NCBI GenBank assembly: GCA_001839685.1
Contig: MLAK01001379.1
Coordinates: forward strand, 776 to 18,103
Length of the DNA stretch: 17,328 bases
Direction of reading: 5' to 3'
Origin: Tritrichomonas foetus
Lineage: Eukaryota; Parabasalia; Tritrichomonadida; Tritrichomonadidae
In this document: in pieces, positions 8,890-15,437 of the stretch
Position numbering within the stretch: position 1 is the first letter of the stretch
How the letters are laid out: every line of letters begins with the position of its first letter
Program-made: the position numbers and the translations under genes
Notes under the pieces: model-generated
Told to the model about the DNA's origin: nothing
The model's input: only the letters and a program-made list of their open reading frames with translations
Databases searched by the model: none

Positions 8890-9360
8890 TTAATCCGAAT
8901 CAATCCAACGTTGTTCGATTCGGAATCCACGTTTTTTGAGACTCCGGAGGACATCATCCATCGAGAGCACCTCCACGGGGCGCTCTCGAGGATTTGGACG
9001 GATTGAGATAATCTTGCGATTATCCCAATCCATCTTTACGACATTCCGGAGCTTCTCAGTCCGTACTTCCTCGAGCCGCAGCCCGAGGGTGAGGACTTCC
9101 TCCTGAAGGTCTTCGTTTTCCTGGATGATCTCGGCTTTCTCCCTCCTTTCCTTGTCGAGATCATCCAGGATCGCCTTGTATTTCTGCTGGAGTAGAGCAT
9201 GTTCTACTCCAGCAGATTTGAGATCCGAGATTTGCTTTTTCAAATCTCGGATCTCTTTCTTCATTTCCTCCTCCTTCTTTTCCTTGTCTTGCACTTTGCG
9301 GAGGAGGGCGTCTTTTTCTGAAAGCTTCTTCCAGATTTGGCTATTGAGATCCCGGATCAT
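8890..9360 (-). CDS. coiled-coil protein, copy 1 of a GC-rich family
   Basis: Encodes 156 residues from ATG at 9360 to TAA at 8890-8892. Residues 1 to about 105 are almost all Lys, Glu, Asp, Arg, Leu and Ile in coiled-coil register (KKEIRDLKKQISDLK, LDDLDKERREKAEIIQ). The C-terminal 50 residues are distinctive (MDWDNRKIISIRPNPRE, LKKRGFRIEQRWIDSD) and recur in the second copy at 11490-11790. The frame is open upstream to about 9444 without an ATG. A different frame starts with tandem ATGs at 9476 and 9473 (MQNEEPCEIEVTDRG), so the ancestral start was probably 9476 with one frameshift near the GGGGG run at about 9415-9420. The region has roughly twice the GC of its flanks. No function is recognised. 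It may be a live truncated gene or a pseudogene. Confidence 0.55.
   Translation of the reverse strand: MIRDLNSQIWKKLSEKDALLRKVQDKEKKEEEMKKEIRDLKKQISDLKSAGVEHALLQQKYKAILDDLDKERREKAEIIQENEDLQEEVLTLGLRLEEVRTEKLRNVVKMDWDNRKIISIRPNPRERPVEVLSMDDVLRSLKKRGFRIEQRWIDSD
9001..9030. repeat. hairpin inside coiled-coil copy 1
   Basis: Left arm 9001-9013 (GATTGAGATAATC) and right arm 9018-9030 (GATTATCCCAATC) pair over 13 positions with one mismatch around a four-base loop. The matching place in copy 2 still has GATAATC-GAAA-GATTATC. Confidence 0.75.
9120..9255. repeat. three consecutive perfect inverted repeats inside coiled-coil copy 1
   Basis: Three stem-loops follow one another in coding sequence. The first has arms CCTGGATGATCTCG (9120-9133) and its exact complement (9156-9169), a 22-base spacer. 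The second has arms CTGCTGGAGTAGA (9184-9196) and complement (9203-9215), a six-base loop. The third has arms GAGATCCGAGATTTG (9220-9234) and complement (9241-9255), a six-base loop. All stems are perfect. Confidence 0.9.
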
Positions 9361-9591
9361 CAGATCAAAGTTCGCGTAATCGGCGGGGGATCCTTGGAGC
9401 GCCTCAGGCTCCTTCCCCCTGCCGGTGGACCGCGATCCGTGACCTCAATCTCGCATGGCTCTTCATTCTGCATCATCAGCAACAATGGATAAAACTAGGC
9501 GGAAAAAAAGCAAAACTAAATAGCAAGGTCAAAACGAAGGTCAATTGAAAGGTGAAAATAAAAAAGTGACAAGCCCCAAAGGTCAAAGCCA

Positions 9592-9714
9592 AAAGGCGAA
9601 AGATGAAAAGTGTCATGAGTAAGGTAAATAGGAAAGGCGAAAGATGAAAAGTGTCATGACTAAGGTAAATAGTAAAGGTGAATGATGAAAAGTGTCATGA
9701 GTAAGGTAAATAGG
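9592..9714. repeat. three tandem 41-bp units
   Basis: Units start at 9592, 9633 and 9674, each 41 bp, sharing GATGAAAAGTGTCATGA and TAAGGTAAATAG with a few substitutions. They sit in a wider stretch (about 9520-9980) made of short AAGGT(C/G/A)AA-like words. No protein-coding sense is evident. Confidence 0.9.
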
Positions 9715-9747
9715 GAAAGGTCAAATAATAAATGGTGAATGGTGATG

Positions 9748-9941
9748 GTGAAATACAAAAAGTTCCAACCTCGACGAGTTGAACAAAAGTGCCAGACCTC
9801 AAGGGTCAATTGTAAAGGTCAATAAGCTAAGGTTAATAAGTAAGGTGAAATACAAAAAGTGCCAACCTTGAAGAATTGAAAAAAAGTGCCAAACCTTAAG
9901 GCTAATTGTAAGGTCAATAAGCAAAGGTTAATAGGGAAGGT
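9748..9941. repeat. two tandem ~97-bp units
   Basis: A unit beginning GTGAAATACAAAAAGT starts at 9748 and again at 9845. Both contain AAAGTGCCA, an A/GGACCT- or AACCTTAAGG-like step, AATTGTAA and GGTCAATAAGC in the same order, with several substitutions and small indels. The words AGGTCAA and AAAAGTGCCA recur outside the two units. Confidence 0.75.
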
Positions 9942-10099
9942 CAATAGACAAAAAGTGCCACCCCCAAAAGGTAAAATGTTCAGGACCCTATTATATATAC
10001 ATATCGATAGCATCCGACGGTTAAGGTCAATTAATTGATCATTAATAAACGGTCGTTATATATACATCCTACGTACATGATTTTTAGACCATAATTTTC

Positions 10100-10355
10100 A
10101 CTGAACCAGTGATCCAGTGAACCAGTGGAACAAAGTTCGATAGAAAGAGGCTCCTCATTTTTTTCTTTTATCAAACTTCCTTATATAAGAAGACTCTATA
10201 TAAGAGTGTTCTATATAATAAGAACTCTATATATAAGAACTCTATATATAAGAACTCTATATATAAGAACTCTATATAAAGAACGATAAATAAATTTTTA
10301 GTTAGACCCCTCGAATGAAATTGATCCAGCTGGTTCACAGGATCACTGGTTCAGT
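10100..10355. repeat. 26-bp inverted repeats flanking a simple-repeat core
   Basis: The 26 bases at 10100-10125 (starting ACTGAACCAGTGATCC) are complementary to 10330-10355 (ending GATCACTGGTTCAGT) with one mismatch. The 204-bp interior holds the 15-bp tandem array. The right arm overlaps the start of the dispersed direct repeat found again at 12071. Confidence 0.8.
10180..10290. repeat. 15-bp AT-rich tandem array
   Basis: AAGAACTCTATATAT repeats at 10220, 10235, 10250 and 10265, with a shortened copy at 10279 and degenerate copies back to about 10180 (ATAAGAAGACTCTATAT, ATAAGAGTGTTCTATAT). Confidence 0.85.
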
Positions 10356-10429
10356 AAAGTTTTATATATAAAGTTTTCATTTAATAGACGAACCGACCGG
10401 GAGGGCGTGCAGCGCGTGGGAGGGAGAGT

Positions 10430-10440
<11 letters not shown>
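10340..10440. repeat. ~100-bp dispersed direct repeat, copy A
   Basis: The sequence starting GGATCACTGGTTCA and passing through TAGACGAACCGA, a G-rich segment, and GAGAGTGAGTTTTTTT matches 12071-12171 in the same order and orientation with scattered substitutions and indels. The G-rich part (10391-10432) stands out in AT-rich surroundings. Copy A runs directly into the long T tract. Confidence 0.8.

Positions 10441-10473
<33 letters not shown>
10433..10473. repeat. 41-base T tract
   Basis: Forty-one consecutive T at the right end of direct-repeat copy A; copy B ends in only eight to nine T. Length may be unreliable in the assembly. Confidence 0.9.
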
Positions 10474-10474
<1 letters not shown>

Positions 10475-10593
10475 TTATTAACTCATTTCTATTGTCACTA
10501 AATCATTCAGCATTGTTATTAACTCTTTATTGCTCTGTTTAATTCATTTACAATGTTATTAACTCATTATTATTCTGTTTAATTCATTAAAAA
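10473..10593. repeat. three tandem 40-41-bp units
   Basis: TGTTATTAACTC begins units at 10473, 10514 and 10554; the second and third also share CTGTTTAATTCATT at the same offset. The array begins at the last T of the T tract. Confidence 0.8.
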
Positions 10594-10674
10594 TAAATAA
10601 TGTGAAATTAAAGTAAAATTTAAGTAAACATTATTATGTTATAGTAATTAAAAAAAAAAAAGAATCATTTTCAA

Positions 10675-11470
10675 TTATAGATCAACCATTTTTACTTTGA
10701 GAAGATATTCTAGATTAATAGTATCAAAATAGGCCAAAATTGGGTAATTTTATCGGGAAAGTTTTAATCTGATAAAATATCAGAATGAAATTCATCTGAG
10801 ATGGTTATCAAGGGAGCAGTCGCAACAATTGAACAAGATTCTACGGTTATAGAAATGTGATATTAAATTTATCATGTTGATCAAATCGGATTAAATAAAG
10901 GATAATGTCAGGAATATTGGTCAAAAAACGTGCAAAAAAGAAAATTACACTTTCGCATCATCATTACAGTGGAATCGCCAAGAAACAGAACAATAGAAAT
11001 CAATCATGTCATATAAAATACAATAAAAAATATCACAACCTTTTTGCATTTTTGATGTTTTCATATAACTGGACAATTCAAGAGGGATTTCTTTTATAAT
11101 CATTCGGGAAAGTTTAGTATTGTATGTATATGGTTCATTCCATTGCATAACACTAAATACTAAGCGGGGAGCAATTGATTTTGAAAAGGAATATAATTTT
11201 GGAATCATTTTGGCCTGTAGTGATTCAGATGGTTGAGTTGTGAGTTGAAGATTTATATATAAGACAATTTCCTGGTTGGAATCTATGATCTGCATGATTC
11301 TCATTTCGTGTTTAGATATTCCTTTGTAGCTTCAATTAATGCTTTTGGCTTCATGAGCAATTTGTATGAGTATCCTTCAAATGCTCTAAAATATTATCCC
11401 AAAATCTCAATCTTTCATCATATGATTTGGATGAATCATGTAATAATATTTGAATTTTCTATCAGTGTTC
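10675..11470 (-). pseudogene. decayed minus-strand gene, unidentified
   Basis: The longest intact piece is 10945-11304 (119 codons; IIDSNQEIVLYINLQL, KMIPKLYSFSKSIAPR, FSVMQWNEPYTYNTK). Coding-like pieces in other frames lie on both sides: upstream, about 11470-11345 (LLHDSSKSYDERLRFWDN, ILEHLKD) and IAHEAKSIN; downstream, about 10860-10785 (SCSIVATAPLITISDEFH) and a last piece (DTINLEYLLKVKMVDL) ending at TAA 10675-10677. Frameshifts and stops between them make it a pseudogene if it is one gene. I cannot name the family. Its 5' side is cut off at about 11490, where the plus-strand coiled-coil copy 2 begins, so an insertion or rearrangement may have truncated it. Confidence 0.45.
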
Positions 11471-11489
11471 CAGATTGGTGTATTTTTAG

Positions 11490-11790
11490 AAGAAGAAATG
11501 AGGACCTCCAACATGATATCCTGGACCTAGGAATGAAATTGGAAGATGCCAAAAAAGAGAAGGTGATGAAGATCGCGAAGATGGGTTAAGATAATCGAAA
11601 GATTATCTCGATCCATCCCAATCCGCGAGAGCACCTCCACGGGGCGCTCTCGCTTGAAGGCTTCTTCCGGAATCTCCAGAAGAGAGGATTCCGAGTGGAA
11701 CAAGGATTCATCGACTCGGAATCCGAGCACGAGATTCCGGAAGAAAAGCCGGATGAGGTTCCGGAGCAGGAAGAGAGGAAGGAAGAGTAA
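11490..11790 (+). pseudogene. coiled-coil family copy 2, 5'-truncated with an internal stop
   Basis: In the frame from about 11490 to TAA 11788-11790 the translation aligns with the C-terminal half of copy 1: NEDLQHDILDLGMKLED against NEDLQEEVLTLGLRLEE, DNRKIISIHPNPRE against DNRKIISIRPNPRE, and LQKRGFRVEQGFIDSE against LKKRGFRIEQRWIDSD. The codon for the Trp before DNRK in copy 1 (TGG) is TAA here (11587-11589). The coiled-coil N-terminal half is missing; a plus-strand frame from 11308 runs into it but that part looks like the antisense of the decayed minus-strand gene. Copy 2 goes on 17 residues beyond the place where copy 1 stops, with an acidic tail (PDEVPEQEERKEE), so copy 1 may itself be 3'-truncated. 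A 27-bp segment (11626-11652) is inverted relative to copy 1. Confidence 0.8.
11662..11745. repeat. nested perfect inverted repeats inside coiled-coil copy 2
   Basis: Outer arms TTCTTCCGGAATCTC (11662-11676) and exact complement (11731-11745), 15 bp. Inner arms GGATTCCGAGT (11686-11696) and exact complement (11714-11724), 11 bp, 17-base loop. Copy 1 has a corresponding inner stem TCCGAATC/GATTCGGA at 8894-8901 and 8917-8924. Confidence 0.9.
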
Positions 11791-11802
11791 ACAATGCAAA
11801 AC

Positions 11803-11887
11803 TCATCTTGGTTGAAGATGAGATGGACCAGATCTCTCAAAGATCTGGATCCCGGACTGAGCCTGAGATCATCTTCAACCAAGATGA
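11803..11887. repeat. 19-bp perfect inverted repeat just after copy 2, with an inner hairpin
   Basis: Arm TCATCTTGGTTGAAGATGA (11803-11821) is exactly complementary to 11869-11887. Each arm is itself a hairpin (TCATCTT/AAGATGA, five-base loop). Between the arms lies CCAGATCT (11828-11835) and complement (11841-11848). The structure starts 12 bases after the copy 2 stop codon, so it could be a 3'-end structure of this family or the end of the duplicated segment. Confidence 0.9.
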
Positions 11888-12070
11888 AAAGAACAAATGA
11901 TCAAACGATCAAATACAATTCAAATACGATTAGATATAGAATTGCAGGAGACTAAACAACGAACATTATAAGACCTTCTTTATTTTAAACCGTTGCTCTT
12001 TTATCATTATGAATTAAAGTTAAGAATACATCTAAATCTAATAAATTTTAGTTCGTCAGGTTGGATCATT

Positions 12071-12171
12071 GGATCACTGGTTCAATAAAGTTTAAAATAA
12101 AGTTTAATTGTATTAGACGAACCGAGCGAGGGGGGGGGCGTAGCGCGCGGGAGTGAGAGTGAGTTTTTTTT
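12071..12171. repeat. ~100-bp dispersed direct repeat, copy B
   Basis: Matches 10340-10440 in order: GGATCACTGGTTCA, TAGACGAACCGA, a G-rich segment containing a run of nine G, a GCGCG step, and GAGTGAGAGTGAGTTTTTTT. The two copies bracket about 1.6 kb holding the decayed minus-strand gene and coiled-coil copy 2. Confidence 0.8.
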
Positions 12172-12224
12172 AAATCGAGTCGGTTTCAATTTCAATGTTG
12201 CCTTTTGGACTACTACAAAAAATC

Positions 12225-12669
12225 TGAAGAGGTAAATCATAGATGAATTAGATGACAAGTAAAGATTCTGAATATATTGGTGGAAAAAAGTATGAAACTG
12301 TTGAACTTCATGACTATCCAAAGCATGACAATCTATATGGAAAGATAGTAACGAGAAGTGGCTTGTATCTCAAAATAGAATAGTACCCACTCCAAAAATG
12401 AGAAATTTCCCGCTTCACCTAACATTCACCGCGAAATCTGCCAAATGGTACTCGTCAAAAATGAAGAGAATAACGAAACTTTTGGAGATACTACTTTAAT
12501 CGACTCATCTGATATCGAAAATTCCTATAAAAGAATGGCTGAAAAGGAAATAATCTGGATGGGTGCTTTTTTCTCAGTTCATTTTTTCTCAAGAACTGAC
12601 CAATTTAAAACAATATTATTGGACTTATCATTTGTAAAAAAAATGTTTGAAACTGCGATCTCAGATTAA
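12225..12669 (+). pseudogene. decayed plus-strand coding remnant, unidentified
   Basis: Two adjacent frames read like protein. The first, 12252-12383, starts at an ATG (SEYIGGKKYETVELHDYPK, LYGKIVTRSGLYLKIE) and ends in TAG. The second, open from 12376 to TAA at 12667-12669 (ASPNIHREICQMVLVKNEE, TTLIDSSDIENSYKRMAEK), has its first ATG at 12445 and would give a 74-residue protein. They overlap by a few bases, as expected from one frameshift in a former single gene; IIDELDD in a third frame just upstream (about 12230-12258) may be a further piece. No family is recognised. The 12445-12669 frame could instead be a small live gene. Confidence 0.35.
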
Positions 12670-13063
12670 GAATCGTAAATCTAGGAAGTTTTTTTAATTT
12701 GTTGAAAGAATGCTAACATGAAAGTTTCGCATATTTTATATACATGGCATATGAATAATGATCATTTTCATTAAAAAATATTGTAAGAAAGCTGAAAAGC
12801 TTTAGAGTTCAAATATGAAAATTCTCTAATTTAGTTAGCCCAGCTCTTAATAAAGAAGAATGCAATCAAAGTATGACAACATTGACATAGATGGCTGATG
12901 ATTAATCATCATGTATGAAGCGAATATATTAATAACCATTAACAGAATCTCAGTGCTCGCATTGTCACTATTTGAAAATCTTTTTTTCTCTGATCACCTT
13001 CTAGAAATAAGCTGAATTTCTCCGAAATTATTGTATTAAATTTGCTAAACAGGGTATATTTTA
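12670..13063. other. AT-rich intergenic sequence, nothing recognised
   Basis: About 0.4 kb with frequent stops in all frames, no tandem array and no RNA gene that I can see. Confidence 0.5.
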
Positions 13064-13172
13064 GGAAAATTGCCGGTACATCAAGGGCTGGAAATAAAAA
13101 AAAAAAAAAAGAAGGGCCAAGAAAGGGCGATTACGATTACCATCGCGCCCTTGATGTATCGGCAATTTTTCC
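13064..13172. repeat. fold-back repeat with 25-26-bp arms
   Basis: The left arm 13064-13088 (starting GGAAAATTGCCGGTACATC) is complementary to 13147-13172 (ending GTATCGGCAATTTTTCC) with one substitution and one extra base. The 58-base centre has a 15-base A run and GGGC-rich words. It lies between a decayed coding remnant and the 3' end of the Sgf11-like gene. It could be a small fold-back mobile element; no target-site duplication is evident. Confidence 0.75.
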
Positions 13173-13445
13173 CAACAAAAAAATTTTTTTTTATTAATCG
13201 TTATGGCCATTAGAGTTTAACTATGTATACTCGACCATTTATCGTGTCACTTTTCAGTGGATATTTCAAATGACAAAAAAAAAGTTACACAACGAATACT
13301 AAATAGAAATGGGAAAAAAGACAAAAATAAAGATTTAAATAAGTCACAGAGCTTTTAAAAGTAAAAAACAACAAAAGCGAAATTGAATAACATTTTTTTT
13401 TTTTTTTTTTTTTCCTGATATCAAAATTCCATCGAAAAACTACTT

Positions 13446-13838
13446 TTAGCGGTTTTGAGCTTGCTCTTCAGTAAAATATTTTTTCATTATTGATTTTTGG
13501 TCTTTTGTATCTCTGAAGCACTTTGTGGCTAGATGATATGTAAATCTGGACGCATCAACATTCTCGTTGCAGACTGGACATTTTTGGGTTCTTGCTAAGG
13601 CTGCGGTTTCAAAATAAAATTTGTATGGCGATGGAGGAATGATAGGCTCGCTCTGAATGATGCTGCTGACTGGGAGAGATCCAGGGTATCCATACTGTTC
13701 GCGGTAGTGATCAATTATGGTTTCGAAAATAATTCCATCAAATATGTTGTTACAAACATTGTCGACTTGGGTTAAAGCGCGATCGAGTTTATGCTTTTTC
13801 CAGCTTACAAAATGGATTGATTTTGGTTGTTTCTCCAT
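13446..13838 (-). CDS. SGF11: Sgf11-like zinc-finger protein, SAGA deubiquitinase module
   Basis: From ATG 13838 this encodes 130 residues. The key evidence is QKCPVCNENVDASRFTYHLATKC (C87, C90, H102, C107), a C-x2-C-x11-H-x4-C finger containing the ASRF-x2-HL core that marks the Sgf11/ATXN7L3 family, where it contacts the nucleosome acidic patch. Upstream, about 22-45 (VDNVCNNIFDGIIFETII) fits the N-terminal helix that anchors Sgf11 to Ubp8/Sus1. The family usually has x3 between His and the last Cys; here it is x4. The frame is open to an ATG at 13952 (168 residues), but the extra 38 residues are Phe/Ile-rich with no family match, so the inner ATG is preferred. The stop TAA overlaps TAAA, the trichomonad poly(A) signal. 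A 21-base T run (A on the coding strand) follows at 13393-13413. Confidence 0.7.
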   Translation of the reverse strand: MEKQPKSIHFVSWKKHKLDRALTQVDNVCNNIFDGIIFETIIDHYREQYGYPGSLPVSSIIQSEPIIPPSPYKFYFETAALARTQKCPVCNENVDASRFTYHLATKCFRDTKDQKSIMKKYFTEEQAQNR

Positions 13839-14098
13839 ACTTTGAGTAAAATATCGATTAATCAAATTAAACTTTTTGAATGATGTATAAATGGATTTCT
13901 GAATGGGTAACTGAAAAAAAATTAACCAAAAAGTTATTCGCTTGAGATGCATTTCATATCATATTCGAAAAAAATAGAGAAGCATTACGCAGATTTAGCA
14001 CTTAATACTTACAAAACTGTTTGTAATTACCTAAAAAAAGAATTATCACATTTTCAAATGAAATATTTATTTAAATTGGAACCTTTATTTAGATAAGT

Positions 14099-15274
14099 TT
14101 ATTTAATTTTATTCACTTCATTGTAATGGCAGTATACTCCATTTTTCATCTTTAAAAGACAAGAAGAGCAGTTAATGCACCCTGATTTGCTCTTCGTGCC
14201 TTCTTTGAATTTCCTGACAATTGCAGGATCTTGAAGAAATGGTCGAGACATTGATACGATATTACATAATCCAGAATTAACAACTTCTTCCATTTTTGAG
14301 AAGTTTCTCAAGCCACCAACTAATGAGATCGTTGCATTTGGATTCTTTTCACGAATAACTTTACAAGAATCCAAATTGAAGGCTTCGAAAAATGGCGAAG
14401 TCAATTCTTTTGCAGCTTTTAATAATCCTTCTTGCTCATTTTTCGGAACTTTATGGAATAATGATTTTTCATGAATAATATTTCTGGCTGAATTCATTTT
14501 TCCACCAAGTGAGCAGGAAATTTCAAACATATCAACATCATTAATTAAATGATGAACATGCTCTGCTGCAATTTCAGGGGTGACACCATCTGGAATATAA
14601 TCATTTCCGTTCATTTTAATTGTAACTGGAAATTCTTTTCCATTTATGGATTTTATTTCATTTATAATTTCTTTTACGATTCTCACTCGATTTTCCGTTG
14701 ATCCTCCATATTTGTCTGATCGATGATTCAGAGAGGGTGATAAAAAGTGGCTCAAAATTTGTTTATGTGCGCAATGAAGTTGAATACCATCAGCTCCAGC
14801 TCTTTTAGCCAGATATGCAGAATGTGAATACATTGTAATTAAATCATCAATGTCTGCTTGAGATAATTCTCGTTGTGATTTTGGATCAAAACTTGAAACA
14901 CTTATAATTCTTCCATCAGTGTCATCTTTTTGATCTGAGCAGAAACATAATTGGAAAAATAATTTTGATCCATTTTTATGTATTTCTTCAATTGCAGAAG
15001 TCCACTTTTCTGCTTGATGAACCTTATTTAGCAGGTTCATATCATTATGAAACATTCCTCGTCTAGATACTGCTGAAAATCCAGGAACAATGAGTCCAAC
15101 ATCATTTCTAGAAAGTTCAACCATCATGTTAAGGAGTTCTTGTCTAGGATCACCAAAGCTTTTTTCATCGGTGCTACCTAAGCCCTCATATGTTGCCGAT
15201 CTCATGAATTTGTTCTTTAAGGTAATGCTACCTATCCTTGTTGGTGAGAAGAGAACACTGTTTCCTCTAAGCAT
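14099..15274 (-). CDS. NADH:flavin oxidoreductase, old yellow enzyme family
   Basis: Encodes 391 residues, the normal length for the single-domain family: FMN-dependent reductases acting on activated C=C bonds or related substrates with NAD(P)H. Seen: the N-terminal strand FSPTRIGSITLKNKFMRSAT (9-28) with the RSATYEG variant common in bacterial members; Q108 in FFQLC; the substrate-binding HCAH (167-170); the signature LSPSLNHRSDKYGG (178-191) followed by STENR; and the C-terminal FMN-phosphate site with VGG (319-321) and MSRPF (342-346). The C terminus carries C366-x2-C369-x2-C372-x9-C382, like the cysteine cluster of iron-sulfur members. HCAHKQ replaces the usual HxAHGY. The stop TAA overlaps TAAA. 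It is head-to-head with the DUF523 gene. A bacterial origin by transfer is plausible; the exact substrate is unknown. Confidence 0.92.
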   Translation of the reverse strand: MLRGNSVLFSPTRIGSITLKNKFMRSATYEGLGSTDEKSFGDPRQELLNMMVELSRNDVGLIVPGFSAVSRRGMFHNDMNLLNKVHQAEKWTSAIEEIHKNGSKLFFQLCFCSDQKDDTDGRIISVSSFDPKSQRELSQADIDDLITMYSHSAYLAKRAGADGIQLHCAHKQILSHFLSPSLNHRSDKYGGSTENRVRIVKEIINEIKSINGKEFPVTIKMNGNDYIPDGVTPEIAAEHVHHLINDVDMFEISCSLGGKMNSARNIIHEKSLFHKVPKNEQEGLLKAAKELTSPFFEAFNLDSCKVIREKNPNATISLVGGLRNFSKMEEVVNSGLCNIVSMSRPFLQDPAIVRKFKEGTKSKSGCINCSSCLLKMKNGVYCHYNEVNKIK

Positions 15275-15283
15275 AATAAAAAG

Positions 15284-15294
15284 AAATGAAGTGA
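15284..15294 (-). promoter_or_regulatory. two perfect Initiator-like motifs of the oxidoreductase gene
   Basis: On the minus strand TCACTT (15289-15294) and TCATTT (15284-15289) both fit the trichomonad Initiator TCA(C/T)(A/T)(A/T). The central A residues, 15292 and 15287, lie 18 and 13 bases upstream of the ATG at 15274, the spacing known for Trichomonas vaginalis transcription starts. Which is used is not decided. Confidence 0.6.
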
Positions 15295-15437
15295 AATTTC
15301 AGCCAAAGAAAAATATCGATATATCAATGATACGATTTTTAACTTTTTCAGTATTTTTCACAATAATTCTTTTCAATTTTTTCTTTTTTGCCAACGTATG
15401 ATTTCAACTTTTTGAATTGTTTTTGATTCAGATAAAC

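Noticed and set aside
8904..8925. tRNA-like B-box (GTTCGATTC)
   Set aside because: It lies in the coiled-coil frame, with no A-box or cloverleaf around it; it is part of the inner stem.
11527..11882. Minus-strand frames of 90 and 98 codons over copy 2
   Set aside because: Antisense shadows; the plus-strand frame aligns with copy 1. The piece RERPVEVLS on the minus strand appears only because of the 27-bp flip.
13839..13952. 38-residue N-terminal extension of the Sgf11-like protein
   Set aside because: Phe/Ile-rich, no family match; kept only as an alternative start.
15400..15437. Possible short intron before the DUF523 start (GTATGA...CAG)
   Set aside because: The sites do not match the trichomonad GTAYGT and ACTAACACACAG motifs and no upstream exon is visible.
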